Assembly (NCBI GenBank): GCA_036268355.1
Contig: DATAUG010000219.1
Location: forward strand, 1 to 16,165
DNA from: DASQPJ01 sp036268355
GTDB lineage: Bacteria; Actinomycetota; Actinomycetes; Sporichthyales; Sporichthyaceae
DNA length: 16,165 bases
Direction of reading: 5' to 3'
Below, in pieces: positions 1 through 6,682 of the stretch. Under the pieces are notes generated by a model. It saw nothing but the letters and a program-made list of their open reading frames with translations. It made no database searches and had not been told where the DNA came from. Every line of letters begins with the position of its first letter. The stretch's first letter is position 1. Position numbers and translations under genes: made by a program.

Positions 1-143
1 GGCCTGCCCAGGGGGTGACACCCCCACCGACAGCGGCGAGGCAGGTGACACGCTTGCGTGGCCTGCCCTGGGGGTGACACCCCCACCGACAGCGGCGAGG
101 CAGGTGACACGCCTACGCGCCCCGCCCAGGGGGTGACACCCCT
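1..143. repeat. 59-bp tandem repeat with evenly spaced GGTGACAC boxes
   Basis: Two full 59-bp units (1-59 and 60-118) and a partial third (119-143) lie just after the ugd stop. Each unit has the near-perfect dyad gggggtgacaccccc (11-25, 70-84, imperfect at 129-143) and a second GGTGACAC half-site (44-51, 103-110). The five GGTGACAC boxes begin at 14, 44, 73, 103 and 132, so the spacing alternates 30/29 bp. CCTGCC and GGCAGG arms flank them. The first base of the window already matches the unit, so the array may extend further left. Whether it acts as a protein-binding array, a termination structure for ugd or an inert minisatellite cannot be told from sequence. Confidence 0.9.
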
Positions 144-150
144 GACGAAT

Positions 151-1467
151 TCAGCTGCGGCCGAAGCCGCGATACGTCCACCCCGCGGCTCGCCAAGCGG
201 TCGCGTCGAGTGCGTTGCGGGCGTCGAGGAGGACCGGGCGGGCCACTACGGTTGCCAGCTTCGCGGGGTCCAGCTCCCGGAAGGCCGCCCACTCGGTCAG
301 GTGCAGCACCAGGTCCGCGCCGGCACACGCCTCCTCCGCCGAGTCGGCGTAGAGCAGGGTCGGGAAGCGTCCGGCGGCGTTCACCATCGCCTTCGGGTCA
401 TGGACGCTGAGCCACGCCCCGGCAAGCTGCAACTGCCCGGCGACGTCGAGCGCGGGGGAGTCGCGCACGTCGTCCGAATCGGGTTTGAACGCTGCGCCGA
501 GCACCGCGATCCGGCGCCCGACCAGCTTTCCGCCGCACAGCTCGCGAGCGATCTCCACGGCGCGGGCGCGCTGCCGCAGGTTGATCGCGTCGACCTCGCG
601 CAGGAACGCCAACGCCTCGCCCACGCCCAGCTCGCCGGCCCGGGCTATGAACGCCCGGATGTCCTTGGGCAGGCAGCCGCCGCCGAAGCCCAACCCGGCG
701 TTGAGGAAGCTGCGCCCGATGCGCTTGTCGTGCCCGAGCGCGTCGGCCAGCGCGGTCACGTCCGCCCCCGCGGCCTGGCACACCTCGGCCATCGCGTTGA
801 TGAACGAGATCTTGGTGGCCAGGAAGGCGTTGGCCGCGACCTTGACCAGTTCGGCGGTGGCGAAGTCGGTCACCAGCCACGGCACCCCGGCGGCGAGCAG
901 ATCCGCGTAGACCTCGCGCAGCCGGGCCTCGGCCGCTGCGCTGCGCACCCCGACGACCAATCGGTCCGGTCGCAGTGTGTCCGCCACCGCGTGGGCCTCG
1001 CGCAGGAACTCCGGGTTCCACGCCAGTTCGGCGGCGGCCCCGGCCGGAGCCTCGGCGGCCAGCCGGTCGGCCAGCCGTGCGGCGGTGCCTACCGGAACCG
1101 TCGACTTGCCGACCACCAGACAGGGCCGGTCCAGATGCGCGGCCAGCCCGGCGAACGCGCTGTCCACCTGGCTGAGGTCCGCCGCCAACTCACCGGCCCG
1201 CTGCGGCGTGCCGGCGCACACGAAGTGCACATCACCGAACGCCGCGACCTCCGCGTAGGAGGTGGTGAACCGCAGCCGGCCCGTGGCGGTGTGCCGGGCG
1301 ACCAGATCGGCCAGCTCCGGCTCGAAAAACGGGACTACGCCGTTGCTCAGCGCGCCGATCTTGGCCTCGTCCACATCCATGCCGAGTACCTCGAAGCCCA
1401 ACTCGGCCAGGCAGGCGGCATGGGTCGTGCCGAGGTATCCGGTGCCCACCACGGTGACGGATTGCAC
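151..1467 (-). CDS. ugd: UDP-glucose 6-dehydrogenase
   Basis: 438 aa, the usual length for UDP-glucose/GDP-mannose dehydrogenases. It oxidises UDP-glucose to UDP-glucuronate in two NAD-dependent steps in the cytoplasm. The N-terminal Rossmann motif VVGTGYLG (6-13) binds NAD. KSTVPVGT (121-128) and NPEFLREA (151-158) are family motifs, and the catalytic Cys265 sits in GFGGGCLPKD (260-269). The C-terminal UDP-binding domain has AFKPDSDDVRDSPA. The start is GTG at 1467, with a G-rich ribosome site GGGGGTGG (1479-1472) four bases upstream. The gene is divergent from a GT2 gene and lies at the edge of a surface-polymer cluster, so UDP-glucuronate probably feeds that polymer. A GDP-mannose or UDP-ManNAc dehydrogenase is less likely given the overall motif set, but substrate is not proven. 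Confidence 0.95.
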   Translation of the reverse strand: MQSVTVVGTGYLGTTHAACLAELGFEVLGMDVDEAKIGALSNGVVPFFEPELADLVARHTATGRLRFTTSYAEVAAFGDVHFVCAGTPQRAGELAADLSQVDSAFAGLAAHLDRPCLVVGKSTVPVGTAARLADRLAAEAPAGAAAELAWNPEFLREAHAVADTLRPDRLVVGVRSAAAEARLREVYADLLAAGVPWLVTDFATAELVKVAANAFLATKISFINAMAEVCQAAGADVTALADALGHDKRIGRSFLNAGLGFGGGCLPKDIRAFIARAGELGVGEALAFLREVDAINLRQRARAVEIARELCGGKLVGRRIAVLGAAFKPDSDDVRDSPALDVAGQLQLAGAWLSVHDPKAMVNAAGRFPTLLYADSAEEACAGADLVLHLTEWAAFRELDPAKLATVVARPVLLDARNALDATAWRAAGWTYRGFGRS

Positions 1468-1762
1468 CGAACCACCCCCGATGTCCGTTGTCGTCAGGAG
1501 ACTAGCGACGACCGATTGATCTTCGAGGTATTCGCGCTTTCACGAGCCGCGACTCGTACCGATGTAACTGCCAGCTGCCGGCACGTCCTCGATACTGGAC
1601 TCCGCGCTCGCGCCAGGTGGGGCGCAGGCTCGCGGTGCGAAACTGGTCCGTGCGGAACAGCGTTTGCGGAGGCTGCACGTTGCTGTCGATTCCCGTCGGG
1701 GATGTCAGGCGCAAGTCGGAGCAGGTTTCCGGGCGCGCGCCGGCCCGGTTGGCGATGACCCG
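1468..1762. promoter_or_regulatory. Divergent intergenic region between ugd and GT2
   Basis: About 295 bp with no convincing gene, between the divergent starts of ugd and the GT2 glycosyltransferase; it must hold the promoters of both unless the GT2 starts further upstream. The part next to ugd (about 1500-1560) is less GC-rich than the surroundings. A 6-bp inverted repeat GTCGTC (1490-1495) / GACGAC (1507-1512) lies 23-45 bases upstream of the ugd start. No clear -35/-10 pair was found. The open frame continues upstream from 1763 to a TTG at 1664, so the true 5' limit of GT2 is uncertain. Confidence 0.4.
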
Positions 1763-2791
1763 GTGATCGAGCCTCATTCTCTCCCGGACGGGTCGCAGGC
1801 GTTGGTCCGGTGGCCCCGCGTGGCCGTGGTGATGCCGGTGCTGAACGAGGGCCGGCACCTGCGTGCCGCGGTCCGCGCGATCACCGTGCAGGACTACCCG
1901 GGTCAGCTGGAGATCGTGCTGGCACTTGGCCCCTCGGACGACGACACGGCCGAGATCGCGGCCGAGCTGGCCGGCGCGGATGCCCGGATAAGCCTGGTTG
2001 ACAACCCTTCGGGCCTGACCCCGTGCGGGCTCAACCTGGCGGTCGCCGCCAGCACCCACGAGGTGGTCGTCCGCGTCGACGGACACGCGATACTCCCGCG
2101 GGACTACGTGCGCGTCGCGGTCGAGGTGCTGACCGAGAGCGGCGCGGACAACGTTGGCGGCGTGATGGCCGCCGAGGGTGTCACCCCGTTCGAACAGGCG
2201 GTCGCGCGCGCCATGTGCACCCGGCTGGGAATCGGGGGCTCCCGATTCCACCTCGGCGGCGCGGCCGGCCCCGTCGAGACCGTGTACCTCGGCGTGTTCC
2301 GCCGGGAGATCCTGGACCGCGTCGGCGGGTTCGACCCGACCCTGCGCCGGGCGCAGGACTGGGAGCTGAACCACCGCATCCGCAAGGTCGGCGGGGTCGT
2401 CTGGTTCACCCCGCGGCTGCATGTCACCTACCGGCCGCGGGCCGACCTGCCCGCGCTGGCACGGCAGTTCTACCGAACCGGCCAGTGGCGCCGGGGGGTG
2501 ATCCGGCGGATGCCGGACACCGCCAACTCCCGCTACCTTGCGCCGCCGGCCGTCGTGCTCGCGCTGCTCGGGGGTCTGGCGCTGGCCGCCACCGGAAAGC
2601 CAGTGGGCTGGTTGGCGCCGGCCGGCTACGCGGTCGGCCTGCTGGGCGGTGCCGCGGTCACCGGTCGCGACCTGCCGCCCGCCGCGGCGGTCCGCCTGCC
2701 GCTGGTCTACGCCACCATGCATCTGGCCTGGGGCGCCGGCTTCCTGCTCAGCCCCAAGGACCTCATCCCGGACTTGCCGTCCACACCCTGA
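1763..2791 (+). CDS. Glycosyltransferase family 2, ExoA-like, membrane anchored
   Basis: 342 aa from GTG 1763. A GT-A fold opens with VAVVMPVLNEGRHLRAA (about 20-36). The metal/nucleotide Asp is in VRVDGHA (103-109). GGFDPTLRRAQDWELNHRIRK (188-208) holds the acceptor-side Asp199, and a QFYRTGQW motif follows (235-242). Two to three hydrophobic segments (about 262-278, 283-300 and 312-330) anchor the C-terminus, as in ExoA/succinoglycan-type GT2 enzymes that act on lipid-linked glycans at the inner face of the membrane. The frame is open up to a TTG at 1664, but those 33 residues look non-native, so 1763 is preferred; there is no strong ribosome site. It is divergent from ugd and convergent with the nucleotidyltransferase gene. 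Sugar donor and acceptor are unknown. Confidence 0.88.
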   Translation: MIEPHSLPDGSQALVRWPRVAVVMPVLNEGRHLRAAVRAITVQDYPGQLEIVLALGPSDDDTAEIAAELAGADARISLVDNPSGLTPCGLNLAVAASTHEVVVRVDGHAILPRDYVRVAVEVLTESGADNVGGVMAAEGVTPFEQAVARAMCTRLGIGGSRFHLGGAAGPVETVYLGVFRREILDRVGGFDPTLRRAQDWELNHRIRKVGGVVWFTPRLHVTYRPRADLPALARQFYRTGQWRRGVIRRMPDTANSRYLAPPAVVLALLGGLALAATGKPVGWLAPAGYAVGLLGGAAVTGRDLPPAAAVRLPLVYATMHLAWGAGFLLSPKDLIPDLPSTP

Positions 2792-2795
2792 CACT

Positions 2796-2848
2796 CGTAG
2801 CGTCCGGCCGACCCGAGGCTAATAGCGTCGGGTCAGCCGGACGCTACG
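2796..2848. terminator. 53-bp hairpin between convergent genes, likely bidirectional terminator
   Basis: Perfect 13-bp arms CGTAGCGTCCGGC (2796-2808) and GCCGGACGCTACG (2836-2848) enclose one C/A mismatch, then a 7-bp inner stem GACCCGA (2810-2816) / TCGGGTC (2828-2834), and an 11-base loop (2817-2827). It starts five bases after the GT2 stop and ends 28 bases before the end of the convergent nucleotidyltransferase gene. A small second dyad GGGGA/TCCCC follows at 2848-2860. There is no T-run, which is common in actinobacterial terminators. Position and symmetry suggest termination of both transcripts. Confidence 0.7.
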
Positions 2849-2876
2849 GGGAAGGTCCCCATCAGCGGGGTGGCGT

Positions 2877-3593
2877 TCAGGTGCCGCCGGTGACCTCGTT
2901 GGCTCGGTCCAGGTCGGCGGCGAAGTCGACCTCGACGGCGTACCAGTCCGAGATGTCCACCGGCAGCACCCGCATGCCCGCCGCGATCGCGGTCTCCACG
3001 GCCCGTTCGAAGTAGTCCTCGTCGGCGCACGACTCCAGGTGCTTACAGAGCAGCTCCTTGTCGGCGGCGCCGACGAAGTTGATCCCAACCGCCTCGCCGA
3101 GCCCGTCGCGCACGGTCTTGGACAACTCGCGGATCATGCCGCCGGCGTCGACCGTGTACTTGATCTCCTCCTCGCCGACCGCGGCGGTGTTCACGCAGAC
3201 GAACGACTGCCCCACGGCCAGATGCGGGCCGACCGCGGCGAGGATCGCCGGGTCGAAGACCACGTCGCCGTTGAGCCAGAGCACCCCGCCGGGGCCGGTC
3301 AGCCGCAGCGCCCGCAGCAGGCTCTTGGAGGTGTTGGTCTGGTCGTAGCGCTCGTTGTAGGCGAACAGCACGTCGGGGGCGGCCTCCATGATCAGCTCCA
3401 GCTTGAAGCCGACGACCACGATCACCCGGGCGTCCTCGCCGAGCACCGAACGGATGCAGTCGAGCTGGCGGGCCAGGATCGTGCGGCCGCTCGCCAACGG
3501 CGTCAGCGGCTTCGGGAAGGGCTTGCCCAGCCGCGATCCGAATCCCGCGGCGAGGATCACGATTGACAGCGGAAAGCCAGCAACCGGTGACAT
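2877..3593 (-). CDS. Sugar/alcohol-phosphate nucleotidyltransferase, LicC-like (putative CDP-alcohol synthesis)
   Basis: 238 aa from ATG 3593, a single NTP-transferase domain. The signature LAAGFGSRLGKPFPKPL (14-30) binds the NTP. YDQTNTSKSL (83-92) resembles the Y-x-x-TN segment of phosphocholine cytidylyltransferases. LNGDVVFD (107-114) carries the metal-binding Asp, and WYAVEVDFAADLDRA (217-231) matches the second metal site region. The frame stays open to 3968, but that extension runs antisense through the neighbouring phosphotransferase gene and precedes the natural fold start, so 3593 is chosen. No strong ribosome site is visible. Lying next to one CDP-alcohol phosphotransferase gene and near a second, it most likely makes a CDP-activated alcohol from CTP and an alcohol phosphate (glycerol, inositol, choline or similar). 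A UTP- or dTTP-sugar role cannot be excluded. Confidence 0.85.
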   Translation of the reverse strand: MSPVAGFPLSIVILAAGFGSRLGKPFPKPLTPLASGRTILARQLDCIRSVLGEDARVIVVVGFKLELIMEAAPDVLFAYNERYDQTNTSKSLLRALRLTGPGGVLWLNGDVVFDPAILAAVGPHLAVGQSFVCVNTAAVGEEEIKYTVDAGGMIRELSKTVRDGLGEAVGINFVGAADKELLCKHLESCADEDYFERAVETAIAAGMRVLPVDISDWYAVEVDFAADLDRANEVTGGT

Positions 3594-3708
3594 GAAGTGA
3601 TCGTACGGCCAACAGTCGCGGCGACGGGCCAGGTTGGCGGGGTGCCGCTGATATACACCTTCAAAGACGCGTCCGAGTCGGCGGCGCGGCTCGGACCGAG
3701 GAGTGGCG
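3594..3708. promoter_or_regulatory. Divergent promoter region between nucleotidyltransferase and CDP-alcohol phosphotransferase
   Basis: A 115-bp region between two divergent starts, so promoters for both are expected here. The only A/T-rich patch is TGATATACACCTTCAAAG around 3649-3666, which could supply a -10 element in either direction (GATATA on plus, TATATC on minus). No convincing -35 partner was found. Overlapping control of the two genes, which probably act in one pathway, is plausible. Confidence 0.35.
3698..3703 (+). promoter_or_regulatory. Ribosome binding site deciding the ATG 3709 start
   Basis: GAGGAG lies five bases before ATG 3709. The alternative GTG at 3703 overlaps this site, so the ATG is the better start. 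Confidence 0.7.
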
Positions 3709-4506
3709 ATGAGTCCGGCCGCGCGGCCCTCGCTCGCCGAGCTCCGGGCCGTGGCACAGCCACCGGCCGTGCTGTCCCGGGCCAACGCCGAACACTGGGC
3801 CGGGCTGGCGTACGGCCGACGCATCTCCATCCACCTGACCCGGGCGTTGGTCAACACGCCGGTGACCCCGGACGCCGTGACCTGGGCGATGATCGTCGCC
3901 GGCGGCCTGGCCGCGGTCAGCCTGTCGTTCCCCGGGCCGTGGCCCGCGATTCTCGCCGCGCTGCTCATCCAGTGCCAGCTGATCCTGGACTGTTCGGACG
4001 GCGAACTGGCCCGCTGGCGGCACCGAACCGGGGCGAGTGGGGTCTACCTGGACCGGATCGGCCACTACGTGACCGAGGCGGGACTGACCGCGGCGCTCGG
4101 CATCCGGGCCGGCGGTGGTTGGGGATCGCTGAACGGGTGGGCCACGGTGGGCTTCGCCACCGCCACGGTGACCCTGCTGGTAAAGGCCGAGACCGATCTG
4201 GTGCACACCGCGCGGGCGCTGGCCAAGCTGCCGCCGACCGCCGACGGGGAACAGACCATCCGTACGGCTGGACTGCGTGGCGCCCGGGCAGTGTTCGGTT
4301 GGGTGCCCATCCACCGTGCGCTGCTGGCGCTGGAGTTCTCGGTCGTGGCGATGGCGGCCGCGATCGCGGACGCGGTGCTGCACACCGACCGGTGCACCAA
4401 GGGTCTGTGTGCGGCGATGCTGCCGATTGCGATCTTCGTGGCCGGAGGGCACCTGTTGGCGATCCTGTTGTCCAACCGCCTGCGCCCGCCGGGGGTGAAT
4501 GCATGA
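3709..4506 (+). CDS. CDP-alcohol phosphotransferase with His replacing the last signature Asp
   Basis: 265 aa integral membrane protein with several hydrophobic segments (about 57-75, 78-92, 125-135, 140-160, 205-222 and 233-252). The family signature reads Asp94, Asp97, Gly98, Ala101, Arg102, Gly111, Asp115, and then His119 where the last Asp (the general base in studied members) normally lies. The family moves a phospho-alcohol from a CDP-alcohol to a hydroxyl acceptor and releases CMP. KAETDLV (about 156-162) is another conserved-looking segment. The start ATG 3709 follows GAGGAG. The stop overlaps the next gene's start as ATGA (4503-4506), so translation is probably coupled to the GT4 gene. 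The divergent nucleotidyltransferase may supply its CDP-alcohol. The His may be normal for this actinobacterial subgroup; I recall similar GHY segments in relatives but cannot check. Substrate unknown. Confidence 0.9.
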   Translation: MSPAARPSLAELRAVAQPPAVLSRANAEHWAGLAYGRRISIHLTRALVNTPVTPDAVTWAMIVAGGLAAVSLSFPGPWPAILAALLIQCQLILDCSDGELARWRHRTGASGVYLDRIGHYVTEAGLTAALGIRAGGGWGSLNGWATVGFATATVTLLVKAETDLVHTARALAKLPPTADGEQTIRTAGLRGARAVFGWVPIHRALLALEFSVVAMAAAIADAVLHTDRCTKGLCAAMLPIAIFVAGGHLLAILLSNRLRPPGVNA

Positions 4507-5627
4507 CCAAGCCGAACCGGGACGAGAGTTCCGAGCGGCGCATGCGTATCGCCGTGCTGGCCCCGGCGAACAACGTGCACACGCACAAGTGGCTCGCCTA
4601 CTACGACCGCTGTGGCATCGACGTGTACGCGATCAGCCTGGAATCGCACCGCGACACCGAGGAGCATCGTTGGCCGCGGGTCCGCACCCGGTATCTGCCG
4701 CTGGTGCACTGGCACAAGGCCGCCTACCTGCTCACCGTGCGTAGGCTGCGGGTGCTGCTCGAGCAGGCTGACCCGGACCTGGTGCACGCGCACTACGCGT
4801 CCAGCTACGGGTTCCTCGGCGCCCTGGCCAATCGCCATCCCTACGTGATCTCGGTGTGGGGTTCGGACATCTACGACTTCCCGGCCTCGGGTCCGGTGCA
4901 ACGACGCATGATCGAGTTCGCGCTCGGCCGCGCCGACGCGATCTGCTCGACGAGCGACGTGATGCGCGCGCAGACGACCAAGTACACCGACAAGGCGATC
5001 TCGGTGACGCCGTTCGGCGTCGACACCGTGACCTTCGTCCCGGCCCCGCGGCCGCCCGACAGCCGTGTCGTGTTCGGCATCGTGAAGACGATGGACGCCA
5101 AGTACGGCATCGACGTGCTGCTGCAGGCGTTCGCCGACATGGTCTCCGGTGGTGCGCCCGGGACCGGGAACTGCGACCTGGTCGTGGTCGGCGGCGGACC
5201 GAAACTGGCCGACTACCAGGAACTGGCCGCGTCCCTGGGCATCGCCGCCCGGGTCCGGTTCACCGGTCAGGTGCCGCACGAGCGGGTGCCGGCGCTGGTC
5301 CAGGGCTTCGACGTGTTCGTGGTGCCCTCGGTGCGCGACAGCGAGAGCTTCGGCGTGGCCGCGGTGGAGGCGCAGGCGTGCGGGGTGCCGGTGATCGTCT
5401 CCGACGTGGGCGGCTTGGGCGAGGTGGTCCGCGACGGGATCACCGGGTACGTCGTGCCGCCGCGGGACCCGGCCGCCCTGGCCGCCCGGATGCTGCAGCT
5501 GGCCCAACGCCCGCAGTTGCGAGCCCTGCTGGGCGCCGCCGGCCGGGTGCATGCCGTGGATCACTACACCTGGGAGCGCAACGCGGCGCTGATGCTTGAT
5601 ATTTACGCACAATTGAGCCGAGGGTAG
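4503..5627 (+). CDS. Glycosyltransferase family 4 (GT-B)
   Basis: 374 aa. The N-terminal domain has MRIAVLAPANNVHTHKW (14-30), DLVHAHYASSYG (92-103) and ISVWGSDIYDFP (116-127). The C-terminal donor domain has GIVKTMDAKYGIDVLLQAF (192-210), LVVVGGGPK (226-234) and the E-x7-E motif ESFGVAAVEAQACG (281-294; Glu281, Glu289). It uses an NDP-sugar and is a retaining enzyme by family. ATG 4503 overlaps the preceding stop by ATGA, with a G-run a few bases upstream; a second ATG at 4542 is possible but loses the coupling. The context puts it in assembly of the exported glycan, after or together with the phosphotransferase. A large inverted repeat covers its stop codon. Sugar specificity is unknown. 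Confidence 0.92.
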   Translation: MTKPNRDESSERRMRIAVLAPANNVHTHKWLAYYDRCGIDVYAISLESHRDTEEHRWPRVRTRYLPLVHWHKAAYLLTVRRLRVLLEQADPDLVHAHYASSYGFLGALANRHPYVISVWGSDIYDFPASGPVQRRMIEFALGRADAICSTSDVMRAQTTKYTDKAISVTPFGVDTVTFVPAPRPPDSRVVFGIVKTMDAKYGIDVLLQAFADMVSGGAPGTGNCDLVVVGGGPKLADYQELAASLGIAARVRFTGQVPHERVPALVQGFDVFVVPSVRDSESFGVAAVEAQACGVPVIVSDVGGLGEVVRDGITGYVVPPRDPAALAARMLQLAQRPQLRALLGAAGRVHAVDHYTWERNAALMLDIYAQLSRG

Positions 5628-5684
5628 CGAGCGCATGCCTTTGGGGACTGCGTCCTTGAACAGGGACTACGTGTGCTCGCTACC
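5623..5684. terminator. Inverted repeat spanning the GT4 stop codon, possible terminator or attenuator
   Basis: GGTAGCGAGCGCA (5623-5635) pairs with TGTGCTCGCTACC (5672-5684) over 13 bp with one G-T wobble. The left arm contains the TAG stop (5625-5627) of the GT4 gene. The 36-base loop holds weak inner pairing (GGAC/GTCC). No T-run follows. It separates the phosphotransferase/GT4 pair from the ABC transporter genes, so termination, attenuation or mRNA 3'-end protection are all possible. Confidence 0.5.
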
Positions 5685-5830
5685 GAGGCGATTGCCGTGC
5701 GTTGACGAGCGGCGCCCCCGGCGCCGCGAGGAACACGCCAAGTTGGACGTGACCGGCAGGTGAACGCAGGCGCGTCCCCTGCCTTGTGGTGGGGTGTCGT
5801 GGCTTTCGCGGTCATACGCTGGAGGGCGAC
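5685..5830 (+). promoter_or_regulatory. Leader region upstream of the ABC exporter genes
   Basis: About 146 bp without a gene. TTGACG at 5702-5707 resembles a -35 element, but the correctly spaced -10 position is GC-rich. Immediately after it lies the short dyad GGCGCC-CCC-GGCGCC (5711-5725). A further inverted repeat GGCAGG (5755-5760) / CCTGCC (5778-5783) follows. The region is a plausible separate promoter or operator for the exporter genes, but no element is certain. Confidence 0.3.
5821..5826 (+). promoter_or_regulatory. Ribosome binding site deciding the permease start
   Basis: GGAGGG lies four bases before ATG 5831. The longer open frame starting at 5786 would put this site inside the coding sequence and adds 15 residues unlike the family, so ATG 5831 is chosen. 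Confidence 0.75.
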
Positions 5831-6679
5831 ATGACGGCGACGGCGGTGGGGCAGACGGACGCGGGGCCGAGTCGGCTCCGGTCCGTACTCGGCCAACGTC
5901 GCATCCTCGGTCTGCTGATCGGGCGCGACCTGAAGGTCCGATACGCCGACTCGACGCTGGGCTACCTGTGGTCGGTCCTGGAACCGCTGCTGATGGCCGG
6001 CGTCTACTGGTTCGTGTTCACCAAGATCTTCCCGCGCGGCAGCGCGGCCGAGAACCCCTACATCGTGTTCCTGTTGCTTGGCTTGCTGCCCTGGAACTGG
6101 GCGAACGCGGTGATGACTGGGGCCTCGAAGGCGATCGCGGGCGAGGCGAAGCTGGTCCGCTCGGTCGACGTACCCCGGGAGATCTGGGTACTTCGAATAG
6201 TCGGGTCGAAATTCTTCGAGTTCCTGTTCTCCATCCCCGTCGTGGTCTTCTTCATGATTGTCCTGCACGAGGGAGTCAATCGGAACATTGCCTGGGTGCC
6301 GGTCGCGATGGCCATGGAATGGGTCGCCCTGACTGGGATCGCGCTGATCCTGGCGCCGGTCACGGTGATGATGACCGACGTCGACCGCCTGGTCCGGATC
6401 GTCGTGCGGATGCTGTTCTACCTGAGCCCCGTGCTGTACAGCAAGACGCAGATCCTGGGCAGCCCAACCCACCCGGTCCACGTCCCGAAGGCCGTCAAGG
6501 AGGCTTACACGTTCAACCCATTCACCGCGATCCTGAGTCTTTACCGGTGCGGGGTGTACCGGTCCGAGATGCCGAGCCTGGATCTGGCGATCCGGGGAAG
6601 CTTCGTCTCGCTGGTGTTGTTCCTCGTCGGGATCTGGGTCTTCCGCAAGCTGGAACCGGCCGTGCTGAAGGAGATCTGA
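5831..6679 (+). CDS. ABC-2 type polysaccharide/teichoic acid export permease (TagG/Wzm-like)
   Basis: 282 aa, typical for the family. The amphipathic entry motif RDLKVRYADSTLGYLW (32-47) is followed by about six membrane segments (about 49-66, 77-93, 129-145, 154-177, 188-204 and 256-271). LLPWNWANAV (85-94), YTFNPFTAIL (226-235) and the ending FRKLEPAVLKEI are characteristic. It forms the membrane channel that, with the ATPase encoded three bases downstream, exports a lipid-linked polymer from the inner leaflet. It lies after the GT4 gene across a 203-bp gap containing an inverted repeat, so it may have its own promoter. The exported substrate is inferred to be the product of the neighbouring phosphotransferase and glycosyltransferase genes. 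Confidence 0.94.
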   Translation: MTATAVGQTDAGPSRLRSVLGQRRILGLLIGRDLKVRYADSTLGYLWSVLEPLLMAGVYWFVFTKIFPRGSAAENPYIVFLLLGLLPWNWANAVMTGASKAIAGEAKLVRSVDVPREIWVLRIVGSKFFEFLFSIPVVVFFMIVLHEGVNRNIAWVPVAMAMEWVALTGIALILAPVTVMMTDVDRLVRIVVRMLFYLSPVLYSKTQILGSPTHPVHVPKAVKEAYTFNPFTAILSLYRCGVYRSEMPSLDLAIRGSFVSLVLFLVGIWVFRKLEPAVLKEI

Positions 6680-6682
6680 GCC

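Noticed and set aside
1..143. CRISPR array
   Set aside because: The boxes are only 8 bases, the intervening sequences are themselves repeated between units, and no cas gene is present.
58..1758. Long plus-strand open frame (566 codons) opposite ugd
   Set aside because: Antisense shadow of a clear UDP-glucose dehydrogenase gene; the product is Arg/Gly/Pro-rich with no recognisable domain and spans the intergenic region.
1502..2794. Long minus-strand open frame opposite the GT2 gene
   Set aside because: Low-complexity His/Arg/Gln-rich composition typical of antisense frames in high-GC DNA; the plus strand encodes a complete GT2.
3594..3968. N-terminal extension of the nucleotidyltransferase frame
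   Set aside because: It runs antisense into the CDP-alcohol phosphotransferase gene and precedes the natural start of the NTP-transferase fold.
3597..4502. Upstream extension of the first GT4 frame
   Set aside because: Overlaps the CDP-alcohol phosphotransferase in another frame with Arg/Gly-rich nonsense; the ATGA overlap at 4503 gives a clear start.
3709..4506. Calling the first CDP-alcohol phosphotransferase a pseudogene because of His119
   Set aside because: The rest of the signature, the full length, the good ribosome site and coupling to GT4 argue for a functional gene; the His may be subgroup-typical.
4065..5636. Minus-strand open frame of 523 codons opposite GT4
   Set aside because: Shadow frame with His/Gln/Arg-rich composition and no domain.
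5711..5725. GGCGCC-CCC-GGCGCC as an operator or terminator
   Set aside because: Each arm is itself a palindrome and such GC-only dyads are expected by chance at this composition; mentioned only as part of the leader region.
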